A DNA stretch of 64,000 bases from Capronia americana (Eukaryota > Ascomycota > Eurotiomycetes > Chaetothyriales > Herpotrichiellaceae). The DNA is taken from NCBI GenBank assembly GCA_016110215.1, contig JADWQD010000001.1, positions 248,001 to 312,000 of the forward strand, written 5' to 3'. Positions 35,933 through 46,391 of this stretch are shown piece by piece. Each line of letters opens with the position of its first letter. Position 1 is the stretch's first letter. A model generated the notes under the pieces. That model was not told where the DNA came from and made no database searches. It saw nothing but the letters and a program-made list of their open reading frames with translations. Position numbers and translations under genes: made by a program.

Positions 35933-37170
35933 ATGGGGTCTTCGAAACTCCGTGTTGGGATCATTGGTGGGGGTGATGTTGCACAGGTAAGATCTTCCGA
36001 AGAATTCTAGCGAAAGGTCGTTGTTCTAATAACCGTTGCAAATAGGTTGTACATCTACCCACGTTGCAACTGTTGTCGCATCTTTTCATCACGCAAGCGA
36101 TTTGCGATGTGTCCTTGAAGACAGCAAGACATTGCGCAGAAAAATTCTCGATCCCGCTATGCACTACTAATCCCGATGATCTCTTCAAAAGCGAGGACAT
36201 TGATATTGTCTTCATCCTGACCTCGGATGAATTCCATGCTCCATACACTATCGCCGGTCTGGAAGCTGGGAAGACAGTCATGGTCGAGAAGCCCATAACT
36301 TTGAGCTTGGGAAGTGCCCAAGCTATCCTCGAGGCCGAGCGGAATGCCCCCAACGGAGTTCGTGTCTTCGTTGGATACATGCGAAGGTACGCACCTAGCT
36401 TGCAAGCCTTCAAACGCGAGATTTCGTCAATCAAAAGAATCAAATACGCCCGGGTACGCGATATTATTGGTCCCAACTCTTATTTCATCCAACAATCTGG
36501 TTGTTTCCCCACCAAATTCTTCGACGACGTGAGCCCAAAAGCTGGCCAGGATCGTAAGCAACGCTTAGCCAAACTACTTGAAGAAGCTTGGGAAACCCCT
36601 TACGCAGACTTGAGCCCATCCCAGATGGACTATTGCTGTTTGCTTGCCAACCTTGGTAGCCATGGTCTAGGAGTGATGCGAGAAGTGCTAGGAGGGCTGC
36701 CTGAAGGAGTTCTCGCCTCGACGGACAATGCCCGCTTCTACACGACGATGTTCGACTACCGAAATCACACTTCTCCGCACGAGCCATTCACATGTGTGTA
36801 TGAGACCGGAATAGATAGTGTGCCACGGTTCGATTCACATGTGACAGTGTACGGCGAGGGAAAGACTGTTTCTATCCAGTACGACACCCCTTTCGTCAAA
36901 GGGCTAGGGATAACGGTCGAGGTTGACGAGATGAACGAGCATGGTGAACAAGTTCATCGTACGATTCAAACTAGTTATGAGGATGCATATACAGCAGAGC
37001 TCAAGGAGCTGTACAGTTGCGTTGCGGAAGGGAAGCCCATCAAAACCACTGCAGCTGATGCGGTGGAGGATTTGAAGTTGTTCGACATGATGTTGAAGAA
37101 ATATCCCGACTCGAAGAAGAGAAAGCCAGAATCTTCAACTGCGTCCGACTTCTTGCCCTCCGGGCCATGA
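35933..37170 (+). CDS. Gfo/Idh/MocA family oxidoreductase, two exons
   Basis: Exon 1 is 35933-35986 and exon 2 is 36046-37170. The 59-nt intron goes from GTAAGA to AAATAG, and the join gives VGIIGGGDVAQVVHLP. The protein is 392 residues. The nucleotide-binding GGGDVAQ is followed by VMVEKP (EKP at 99-101) and a C-terminal substrate domain with YRNHTSPHEPF. It differs clearly from the neighbouring family member, so this is not a recent duplication. Two distinct Gfo/Idh/MocA enzymes side by side often act at successive steps of one sugar or polyol pathway; here that is inference. The tail (SKKRKPESS) is basic and not a recognisable targeting signal. Confidence 0.88.
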
Positions 37171-37867
37171 GTTGGACTTGGAGACTGCGGGTTGTTGGAT
37201 CCACACGTACTCCCATATATTATTGAATATTGCAATAAAACCCCCCACGCAACTGGTTCGACCAGCTTGGCTTCACACCTGTCACCCTGTATGCTCAGAG
37301 GAGTCGAGAGTAGTTTGGAATGCCGGCGGTCTATCACAAGCGGCCTTGACACGAAGCGCGGCGAGCCACCAACAGATCGATCACGTCCAGACCCTCGGCC
37401 AGATGGTAAATCGAACACCTGTAAGGGAGATATTGCCCACAAGCCATCGCAAAGATTGTAGCGATGATAAATATTGCCGTAGTGGAACGGGGCTGATGGC
37501 TTTTGGTCAGCGAACGACTGGCGAAGCCATGTCCCAGTTTCCCAACTTGAACTCAGACCCCGGGCGAGAGGGGTGTAAAGCGGAGGCGGAGATGGTTCGT
37601 CGGGTAGATGTATCAAAACAGTAACTCCGCAATCCATGGCGCTGCGGCCACTGCGCCGAGCCCGGCATCCTGAAGGCTGAGCCTTGTTTGCCAGTTGCTA
37701 TAAGGATGATCAAGTGTCCATGCTGTTCTTCCAGTTATTTTCCCAGTCCACTGTCACCCAGTGTGTCCACGGGCCTTGACACCACAAAGCATTCTCGAAT
37801 TCAATTCTCTTGTCGTCCCCGCCAATATCCTACCACCAGGAACTACCAACCCTTGCCCGTATTCAAG
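37171..37867. other. Intergenic region upstream of the sugar transporter
   Basis: About 0.7 kb holding the 3' flank of the oxidoreductase and the presumed promoter of the transporter. No motif-bearing frame was seen. Confidence 0.45.
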
Positions 37868-39445
37868 ATGTTTCATCTTGAAATCAAGAAAAATCGTTGG
37901 GCATACTTCTTCTGCTCTGTTTCAGCCATCGGAGCATTAGTCTATGGATACGACAATACCTACTACAACGGCGTCCTCGCTATGCGAGAATTCAAGAACC
38001 ATTACGGCGACCACCTCGACAATGACGGGCTGAAGGCCTTGAATGTTTCATTCACGTCCTTGACCGCCTCGTCAATCTACATCGGTGATGCTCTTGGTGC
38101 CTTGATATCTGCTCCTATCAATGACAGGCTGGGCCGCAAAGCCTCCTTCTGGGTCGCAGCATTGTGTATCTTATTCGGAGGCGTCGCACAGGTAGCCGAC
38201 ACCACTTACGAAGGCGTCCTTGTTTTTGGACGAATTCTCATCGGCTTAGGAATGGGCCAATGCACAGTCACTTGCCTCCTCTACATCGGCGAAGTTGCGC
38301 CGCTACACATCCGTGGACCCGCCTTGATGATGTTCCAGTTTCTTCAATCCATCTCACAGCTCATCGCGTCCGGAATCACGCAAGGCACCGAAGGCATCAA
38401 GAGCACTCTGTCATACAAAATCCCTATGGGCGGACTTATAGTCCTTCCACTCATGCTTTTCCTTGGACTTCCCTTTATCCCGGAAACACCTGTCTGGTAT
38501 GTCAGTAAAGGAAGACTCGAGGATGCTGCGTCTGCTCTCCGGAGAATCTACAAAGGTCATGAAGGCTATTCCCCTGAAAAGGACTTGACCGTTCTTACCG
38601 AGGCTCGAGAGCGAGAATTTGAGCATCGCGATGGTTCATCCTGGATGGCTCTGATGAAAGATCCCATCGAACGCAGAAAAGTCATATTCTCTGCTGGAGC
38701 TCTCTACTCCCAGCAGATCTGCGGTATCCTCTTCTTCTACGTCTACGGGGTCGTCTTCGCTCAAGCGATCGGGATCAAACAGCCATTCACAATCCAACTC
38801 ATTACGAATATCCTTCAGATCTTTGCTGTTGCTGCAGCAGTTTTGACCGGCAACAAAGTTCGCCGCCGCACCAACCTCCTCATCACTACTGGTATGATGT
38901 TCGTCGCCTTTATCATTATCGGGAGCATCGGCACACGGAAGAATCTCACCACTTCTTCTCAGTACGTTATTGTGGTCTTCTCATTCGTCATTATCGTCGC
39001 GTTCAACTACGGACTGGGTCCCCTCGCATACACAGTGGCGCGCGAAATGGCCGTGGGACCGAACCAGAACAAGATCATGTCGTTCTCTATCGTCTTCTTC
39101 TACTTCATCACCTGGCTTGTGTCGTTCACGGCGCCCTACATGTACTATTCAGCAGGCTGGGGTCCTATGCTAGGCTTTTTCTACGCCGGCACAACACTTA
39201 CGTCGCTGGCGTGGGTGTGGTTCTGCGTCGGTGAAACCAATGGACGCTCGACTCTCGAGCTTTCGCTCTTCTTTGAGCAAAAGATCCCTGTTCGAAAATG
39301 GAGAACCCACGTATTCCCGTCCCTCCAAGAGCTCACTGCAGAGACCGAGAGGAGAAGGTCTGTGGTGTCTATGACGAAGGGGGCATCAGTGGATGAAGGG
39401 CAACCAGGTTATATGATTGAGCACATAGAGAAAAGTGCGGCCTGA
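37868..39445 (+). CDS. MFS sugar transporter
   Basis: A single-exon protein of 525 residues, if started at the ATG giving MFHLEIKKNRWAYFF; the frame is open further upstream but that part has no transporter character. Sugar-porter signatures are present: NDRLGRK after TM2, GRILIGLGMG, IGEVAPLHIRG, and PETPVWYVSKGR before the central loop. About twelve hydrophobic segments are expected. The family imports hexoses, disaccharides or polyols by proton symport at the plasma membrane. The position beside two Gfo/Idh/MocA oxidoreductases suggests it takes up their substrate. The specific sugar cannot be read from the sequence. Confidence 0.9.
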   Translation: MFHLEIKKNRWAYFFCSVSAIGALVYGYDNTYYNGVLAMREFKNHYGDHLDNDGLKALNVSFTSLTASSIYIGDALGALISAPINDRLGRKASFWVAALCILFGGVAQVADTTYEGVLVFGRILIGLGMGQCTVTCLLYIGEVAPLHIRGPALMMFQFLQSISQLIASGITQGTEGIKSTLSYKIPMGGLIVLPLMLFLGLPFIPETPVWYVSKGRLEDAASALRRIYKGHEGYSPEKDLTVLTEAREREFEHRDGSSWMALMKDPIERRKVIFSAGALYSQQICGILFFYVYGVVFAQAIGIKQPFTIQLITNILQIFAVAAAVLTGNKVRRRTNLLITTGMMFVAFIIIGSIGTRKNLTTSSQYVIVVFSFVIIVAFNYGLGPLAYTVAREMAVGPNQNKIMSFSIVFFYFITWLVSFTAPYMYYSAGWGPMLGFFYAGTTLTSLAWVWFCVGETNGRSTLELSLFFEQKIPVRKWRTHVFPSLQELTAETERRRSVVSMTKGASVDEGQPGYMIEHIEKSAA

Positions 39446-40761
39446 TCTCACAGAACCCCAATTCGGGAGCAAGAGCATATTGACAAGCAGATCACATTTG
39501 GTGGCCGAAGGCTCGAACCCGCCAACATATGATCTGGGATGGAGAAATTGGGCGACTGTTTATAGGGTAGCGGGCTTGTTCTTACAGTTGTCGGTCGTGG
39601 TCTTAGTCGAGAAAATAGGAAGGGAGAACAACAATGGCAATCGTTCGTATCTCGTGTATTCAGTCCGTTCGAGTCTCCAATCTTCATGGACCAGAAATAT
39701 GCCGTCACATTCCTTTCCTAGAATTTCGGCGTCCAGCTTAGCACTGGGTAGGCTGGCTTTGAGGTTCGTTCGATCCTTCCACCGGCTTGCGTGGTTGGGT
39801 CCGTATCTTTCGCCCTTGAATAGAAGCTGGAAATTGCACTTGCCCAGTTCCAGGTCCGGACTTAGGTAATATCAATCGAAGACCACTTGAATAGTATCCA
39901 ACAGACAGCGGCTATGGTCCCTTTCGGACTCTAATCATATTCTTTTGCGCGGAGAGACATAGACAAATCTTCTCCCAAGAGGTTGTCTGCAGCCTGGCAG
40001 GCTTGAACCAGCGTCCGGGAGGACTTGGATCTAACAGGGAGACAAGAATTGGAGACGAAAGAGCGGGGACGGACTCGGAACTGCCTAAAGCGTTACATTT
40101 ACCGCGACCTCCTTCGGGTTATGTGCACGCACCTCGCCATTTCCATCGCAACAGGAGATCTAGGATCTTTTCGATTTCTGGATGAGACGTGAATCTACTG
40201 AATTGTGGAGTTGGTCGAAATGAACTCAACCAGACTAGACATTGCTTGGTTTGGACGTAGTTACGAGCATCCTGGTGGCATTCAGCCTCTCCTGGCGGAG
40301 ACTCCAAATGCAGACTAGAACGAAATGCCACCCAAAATGGCGACTCCGACCTGGCCTTGCATCAACGCTAAAAAGGGACGATCAGCGAGTAAGTTTCAGT
40401 CCCAGAAGCCGGGATCGCACTGTAAGTCCAAGGGTTTGTCGTGACCTAGTCCTCAAGCTCTGCCTTGTAAGGAGTACGCACGCCCTTCTCTCGGGGAACG
40501 AGGCCTTTTGCCACACCCAGCCCTCCATCAACGCTTGAAGAAGACACTATGCTACCACCGATAACCAAGCACCACTCCTTCTCGCGTCCAGGTGCCAGAT
40601 ATACAGCAGAGCAACAACGAGGCTCTTTGTGAATGGGAGATATTGCATCGATCTTGAGTATTCCCAGGAGGATTTTCAAATCGTGAAGCTACACCTTGGG
40701 CGGTGAGTCGGTGTTCTGCCAAGAAGCAAGAGGTTGCAATCGCGGGGAGTGGAGTTACCCC

Positions 40762-40906
40762 GCTTTCTGTTTGGCGGTGCTCACGTGGCTTCCGTCACGT
40801 GAACCCTCCTTGGCAGAGACGCTGCCAGGCCTTCATCTGCCTCTTTACCGCACACAGATAATTATGAAGAACAACTACGATTGACACTGTTAGTTCAACA
40901 TTTTCA
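40762..40906 (+). repeat. Duplicated promoter-like block, copy A
   Basis: It shares clear similarity with 52181-52319 in the same orientation. Common features in order are TTTCTGTT, two CACGTG boxes, CTTGGCAG, GCCTTCATC, GCCTCTT, CGCACA, ACAACT, ATTGACACT, TTAGTTCAACA and TTTC. It ends 120 bp before the ATG of transcription factor 1. Confidence 0.6.
40782..40801. promoter_or_regulatory. Paired CACGTG boxes (8-bp spacer)
   Basis: CACGTG at 40782-40787 and 40796-40801, ending 225 bp upstream of the transcription factor 1 ATG. CACGTG is the E-box bound by bHLH factors in fungi. Two close copies make chance less likely. Confidence 0.5.
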
Positions 40907-41026
40907 AGTGGCGAGGACTGATATCACGCCAAGGCCGAGCTCTGAGACTCAGTCTCGTCGAGGGATCTGGACCGACTGGCGACGACACCCATCAAATCCG
41001 ATGCAGTTGAGAGAAGATAGCATAAC

Positions 41027-43228
41027 ATGTTGAAATTTGTGGCAAGAAGCTCCGAAGGACTTCCTCTCAAGAGGAAACAGTCTCAGCGCGCCTGCGAAAA
41101 GTGTCGGAAGCGCAAGGTGAATAGTCCCCTGGGTGACGCCGTAGGTTGTTAGCTCACAGACGTAGAAACGATGCACGCATCTCGAGCCGACGCAGTTTCC
41201 TGAAGGTTTCCAGCCATGGCAAGAGATGGGCTCGGAAGACACGGTGCCGGACGCTCCGCCGTCAATTGTAGCAACTTCGCCAATTGCGACGACAGTCGGT
41301 TCACGAATGCGGCCGACAGACTCCATCCACATGATAGCAACAGGCGCTCGAAGGAGCGACTGCCAAACGATTCCTACCCCAGACAATCACATCGCCACCA
41401 CCTTGGAGGCCACGGGAGTCGACAGCAATGTTGGTGAGGGGCCACATTTCATTGGAGATCTCAATCCTGAAGGGATTTTCCTGGCAGATACCAGTCCCGC
41501 CAACACCATTGAGTCTGGAGGGGACGGGGCTGGCATATGGCTCCAGAGGCGGGCCTTGGAGGAAGTCGCCGGTCGGATGCTCCGTCTTCGACCCAGCAAC
41601 AAATTTCCCAGCTCACTTTACATTCCCAATCCTCTCATCTCCCGAATTCTCTTGCCACACCTGGAAGGAGAATGTCTGCGTGTCCTGCCAATGCAAGCAG
41701 ATTTTGAGGCTTTAAGGCGGATATATGACGAAGAGGTGCAACCATTGTTTCCCGTCTTGAACACGACGAAATGCAGGCCGTCAGACGCTGTTTCACCAGT
41801 GCAGGTCCTTATCAAGCAGGCCATTTGTCTCGCTGCAAGCACTAACCCGTCGGCGAAAAGTCACCTGAGATTACAATCCAACGACGATGGCTGGACATTA
41901 CGCCCACAAAAAGAATTTGCTGCCCAAATCTCCCTGGCCATGCGGACCGCTGTGGACTTGGGCTTAATCAAGGACGAAGACACTGTGCTCCAGGTTCTTG
42001 CATTGCTGTCCTTGTTCACGCAATTATCCGACGACCGTCACACTTCGGCCGAGCTTGCTTCCAGAGCTGTTACCCATGTCCATACGGCTGGGCTTCATCT
42101 CAACACCGAGAAAACCAAGCCAGACCATGAGCTTTTTACCAGGGTTTTTTGTTGTGTCTGGGCATTGGACCGTCTAAACGCTGCGTTCAACGGGAGACCT
42201 GTGCTCATGCACGAGCGAGATTGTGGAAGAAACTTGGAAGAATGCTTCCAACAACAAGAGCCGACTTTCCAGCTCCTGCTGCGGGTTGTGCTACTTCTTG
42301 ACAGAGTGATTGCACTGTATAGACCCGGTCGCAAGGATGGCTCCGGGGGTTGGGAAACGGACTTTCCTTCCTTTGAAGATCTCTTGGCCCAGAGTGGTAG
42401 TACTCGGGCCAATGCCCATTTACTAGGTTCGTCTTGCGTTCCCTGTCGAAGTTTCTTGTTATTCCCTCTTTCTCCAACATCATGACTGAGACATTGCATT
42501 GCACAGCCACTATTGAAATCATGTACCATGCCGTTTCGATGCTCACATGCCGGTCTCAGTCATTCAAGGATGATATCAGGTCTTCAGGTTCTTACATGAG
42601 ACAAACTCTGTCGGCCGCGGCCATCGTCAACGTTGTCGGAACGGAATTTCGCGGCCAGCTCTCCTTACTTCCGATGGTTCCATATGCAGTCTCACTCTCG
42701 TTGCGCTTCTCATATCGGGAGCTTCGACTAAGCAAGACCCCCTTCGTTCGAGCCAGGTCAAGACGGCAACTTCTGTCGACGTGTGCGCTGCTTCGAGAAC
42801 TCGGCGAAACTTTCTCCGCCTCCATGCTCATGGTGAGGCTGGCAGAACAGACCGTGCAGGAAATGGACAAGGTCTTCTCGTCCATACTGCAAGCGCAACC
42901 GGACCATCCCAACCAGCCGGGGGCCAGATCCAGAAATGATAGCGCCTCCCAGCAACGGGATTCCACCACTACACCAAGCGGCGCCGACAAACCGTCAACC
43001 CGACTGGGCGGCAGCTGCGACACGGTCCTCGCCGATGACAACGTTTCCAACGTTTCCAACGACCAGCTCCCATACATTGATTTTGATCCCGAAATGTTCA
43101 ACCTTGTGCCCGACCTGGACATCTTTGATCATTTCGACCCGGATTTTAACTTGAATGCCATTGACGCCACCTTGGGCGAAAATATCGCGCCAACGTTTCC
43201 GTACGCCGTCTGCGACTATGAGCCATGA
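41027..43228 (+). CDS. Fungal transcription factor with atypical N-terminal Cys cluster
   Basis: Three exons, 41027-41116, 41166-42426 and 42507-43228, with introns of 49 and 80 nt; 690 residues. The N-terminus reads RACEKCRKRK, then across intron 1 KRCTH, giving CX2CX6C. I cannot find the second three cysteines of a standard Zn2Cys6 domain in the following stretch. HFIGDLNPEG lies near residue 130, a motif I associate with the Ctf1/FarA type of regulators; this is memory, not a search. The middle resembles the fungal-specific factor domain (AWD-type helices, CVWALDRLNAAFNGRP). The C-terminus is acidic and aromatic (YIDFDPEMF, LDIFDHFDPDF), typical of activation regions. It is nuclear by inference. 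It could control the sugar cluster to its left or the esterase cluster to its right. Confidence 0.8.
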
Positions 43229-44747
43229 CCTTGTGACTCTCCGACTTTCCTTTTTTTTTTTTGCTTATTATGATCTTGAGCCTCGTGAAAGGTTGGCACC
43301 CAGGGCTTATTCTTCGGCAAGTGGACACAAGATCGATGTAGGAACGCAGGAGTATCATGGGACTCCGAGATACTAAGTAGCAGTATCACTCAGCCTCATC
43401 CACAAACTTGACTACTATAGACTTGCAGCCGCTCCTCGTCAGATCATGGTACATTCGCCACATGGTCAACGAGTTCCTCTGCTCCGACGGATCGCTTTCT
43501 TCTCGCACTGCCGCCAGTGCGCTAGAGCCTCAAGTGCGGCCCGTATCATGATCATAGGAACCTAGCAGTCTCAATTAACAAGCAATTATAAGCGATTACA
43601 GTGGTGGCAGGGACTGTTGGAATGGAGCACCACCAGTTCTTCTCTGGGAATTGCAACCCCGCCATAGCCTGTAGTCAGTAATTAGTTACTCCAGGCGCAC
43701 CTTTCGTGTCACGTATCCAGGCTCGCGTCCCAAGCACATAGCCAGCGGTCCTTGGATCGTTTTCACGTTCCGGCGTGCTTAGGAACGTTTGGGAGTACTA
43801 CTCCAAAGGGAGTTTCGCGGAGACAACATCCTGGCAGCGAACAGCCAACGACGACCCAAATCCACGCAACCTTAAATCCACCGCTTGACCATTAGGTAGT
43901 ACCTAATGCCGGACTCGCGTCCTGTCAACATGTCTAGTAGTAGTACTGTCTATTTACGGGATTTCAGACCACAGTGCTATGTGCTGACTCGCCCCATAAT
44001 GCAGTCGTGGAGCTAGTAATGTTCCGCCCTCGAGAAGGAACGTCTCAAGGACGTGAAGGCAAAAGGAACAAAGGTAAGTGATTTGGCGACAGTGAGGAGT
44101 ACTTGCCGACAAGAGGGGCAAGAGGCAGAGAAGCGACAAATTCCTCCGAAAGGACCGAAAGTGACGACGCATGGGGCCACAGCAAAGCCTCGAGGACATT
44201 TGGAAAACACGACTGGATGCTTTTCACGATATCAGCTTCGACCCCAGCCCAAGCCCAGGCAGACACAAGGAGCCGGGAAAAATGCCAGAGGGGGCCTTGG
44301 GGCCGGAGAGGAGGCCAGGATGGATCACAGTAGGTGGGTTTGATGGATTTGTGAGTCGGATTCACGAAAACCCTTGTTTGCTCTCCCGCTACCACGAGGG
44401 TTCGCCTTTTTAGGGTGCGGTCGGGGTACCGGTAGCTTTCACTCTCAAGGGCCCGCACACTTTTCAAGGGCAGTCAGTCTCTGCTGCACTGGAACTCAGG
44501 AAAGCAGAGTTGTATAGAGCGTTGGGAGATGACGATGGAAGCGTAGTAGGGAATTGCGTTTTTTTCTTTATAGAAATCGTTGATTTTCTGAAGGAGCATT
44601 ACTTAATAGTCCTTCTTCGTCCATTGAGGATAGCATTGATGTCCATCTTTTGTGTGTTCAAAGCCACCGTGGCAAGCGGGCCTTCATTACTAGAACTGCT
44701 CTTTCGTTGGCACGTTGGTCCCATCTGCCTGCTTGTGAAAAGGGTGT
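43229..44747. other. Convergent intergenic region
   Basis: About 1.5 kb between the 3' ends of transcription factor 1 and the tannase gene. It starts with a T-run near 43249-43262, which fits a 3' end signal. It holds a perfect 9-bp inverted repeat at 43890-43908. Several short frames at 44050-44410 overlap on both strands and have no recognisable content. Confidence 0.45.
43890..43908. repeat. Short perfect inverted repeat
   Basis: CATTAGGTA and TACCTAATG separated by one base. It is short enough to be a dimeric protein-binding site or chance. Confidence 0.35.
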
Positions 44748-46391
44748 TCAGGGGAAAAATCTTTGCAAAAGATTTCCCTTGCCCGTAATCACCGCGCTCG
44801 CATGACCACAGAAATACGTGTCTGTTGTGTTGTCATAACGGATGGCTTGGGGATAAGGGCAGAGATTTCGGTGCCGGGCGCCTCCTGATGCAGCCGCCGT
44901 GCCCATAAGTCTCGCAGGGGCGATTCCCTCTTCGACCCAAGCGGCCAGCGCGTCGATGGCGTTCAATGGTTCCGCGCCGATGCCACCATGACAGTGGGTG
45001 ACTCCGGGGACCAGGAAGAGACGGTTCCAGTCATGGATGTCTCCTAGGCCGGCGGTCGTGAAGTTTTCCCACATTTGGTTGTAATAATCCACTCCGGCCT
45101 CGTGGTAAGCCAGCTGATCCGAGGTGCCCTGCCATGTCAGAAGCTTGCCCCCGGCAGCTCGAAATGCCGACATGTTCATGTCGCGGGGAATGTTGATGGA
45201 ATCATACTCGACGAGCGACTGGGTCCACATGCTGTCGAAGTCGGCATACGTGATCGACGTGGTGTCGAAGTCGGCGCTGCCGCGGAGCCACCATTTGATG
45301 TAGTTGTCGGACGAGGCCGCGGGCACCGGGATGACGGAGCCGTTGGCGGTGCGGGTCGTGTTGGCGATACTACTGAACGGAGCCCCTAAGGTGAGGCCGT
45401 AGTACATCCGCTCTCCCGTGGTGTGGTTGGTCGGTCCGTTGAGGATCATGCGGACGACCTTCGCATCGGCGGCCGAGATCTCGACCGTCTTCTCCACATC
45501 GTCACAGATGATCTCTTGACCAACCAGCTTGTACGGGTCAAAGCCGCACTCTTGTGGGTGGTCAATGATGCCATCCTTGACCCCGTCAAGCCCGTCGCAC
45601 CCGTCAATGATGGATTGCAGGTAGTAGTCGTAGATGCACTGCGGCGGAAACGTCTTCTCTTGCCACATAACGACGCTGGGCCAGAAGATTTCCATGGCCA
45701 GCTGTCCGAAGTGATGCGCCGGGGCCTTAGCCAGAATCCCGTCAAAGTCGGTCGGGTATCGGACGGCCGCAACATAAGCCTGTCGCCCACCTGTCGAGCA
45801 ACCCGACCAGTACGAATGATGGGCCGGAGTGCCGTAATGAGCTGCGACCACCGCTTTGCCCACCACGGCCATGTCGTGGCCGGAACGGTGTGAGTAGTTC
45901 TCGAGTAGCTCCTGGTTCGTAGAGCCATCGGCATTCACGATCCATGCTCCAACCGTGGGATCAATAGTGCCTGACAATGACAAGCCCGCGTCGGTCCCGG
46001 CGGCGGCATAGCCTGCGGCAAGCACATCTGCCATTTGCCCGGGATTTGTCCCGGATGATAAACCTCCGCCTCCCGTGGCCGCGAAGCGACCGTTCCAGCC
46101 TTGGGTTGGCAGCCAGACTTGGAGCAGCACCCGATCGTCGGTCCCCGGGTGGTTGAGGGTGACGTTGATTTCGCAAAAGTCGAGCCCCGAGGCAATGTGG
46201 GTGACGTTGCTGGGAATAAACACATTGCTCCGCAGAGCTGCGTGGACCGACATCACCGTCACATTGGGCTGACGAGGGAGATTCACAGCCGAACAATTAG
46301 TGGCAGTGGCAGTGGTATGCTCAACAGGGTCCCAGCCCCAGCAACAGTGGGCGAAGGATGTAACGGCCAGAATGAAGGAAGTCGAAACCAT
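44748..46391 (-). CDS. Secreted tannase/feruloyl esterase family protein
   Basis: A single-exon 547-residue protein. Residues 1 to about 20 form a signal peptide (hydrophobic SFILAVTSFA core), so it is secreted. The serine hydrolase nucleophile lies in GCSTGGRQ (Cys198-Ser199), the acid in TWQGTSDQLAYHEAG and the base in GVTHCHGG. The paired cysteines next to Ser and His are the CS-D-HC arrangement of this family. A calcium-loop-like region CDGLDGVKDGIID follows the nucleophile. Members hydrolyse gallate esters (tannins) or hydroxycinnamate esters of plant cell walls; which one applies cannot be told by eye. Several NxT/S sites fit glycosylation. It lies near a CoA ligase and a crotonase that could process the released acid. 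A broken relative lies at 60820-61975. Confidence 0.9.
   Translation of the reverse strand: MVSTSFILAVTSFAHCCWGWDPVEHTTATATNCSAVNLPRQPNVTVMSVHAALRSNVFIPSNVTHIASGLDFCEINVTLNHPGTDDRVLLQVWLPTQGWNGRFAATGGGGLSSGTNPGQMADVLAAGYAAAGTDAGLSLSGTIDPTVGAWIVNADGSTNQELLENYSHRSGHDMAVVGKAVVAAHYGTPAHHSYWSGCSTGGRQAYVAAVRYPTDFDGILAKAPAHHFGQLAMEIFWPSVVMWQEKTFPPQCIYDYYLQSIIDGCDGLDGVKDGIIDHPQECGFDPYKLVGQEIICDDVEKTVEISAADAKVVRMILNGPTNHTTGERMYYGLTLGAPFSSIANTTRTANGSVIPVPAASSDNYIKWWLRGSADFDTTSITYADFDSMWTQSLVEYDSINIPRDMNMSAFRAAGGKLLTWQGTSDQLAYHEAGVDYYNQMWENFTTAGLGDIHDWNRLFLVPGVTHCHGGIGAEPLNAIDALAAWVEEGIAPARLMGTAAASGGARHRNLCPYPQAIRYDNTTDTYFCGHASAVITGKGNLLQRFFP

Larger units (their letters stand above)
39446..41026. other. 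Intergenic region, promoter side of transcription factor 1
   Basis: About 1.6 kb. Open frames of up to 144 codons occur but have no recognisable family or codon logic, so I leave them out. Its last 270 bp hold a duplicated block with a CACGTG pair. Confidence 0.45.

Noticed and set aside
39500..39525. GGCTCGAACCCGCC as a tRNA T-arm
   Set aside because: No matching acceptor, D-arm or anticodon arm could be found around it.
39435..39869. 144-codon open frame after the sugar transporter
   Set aside because: It overlaps the transporter end, has no recognisable domain and is rich in Arg/Ser, as expected of out-of-frame reading.
44045..44467. Overlapping open frames on both strands
   Set aside because: Several frames of similar length overlap in a region of ordinary composition; none has a motif or splice logic.
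45423..45893. Plus-strand open frame of 156 codons
   Set aside because: It is an antisense shadow of the tannase gene.
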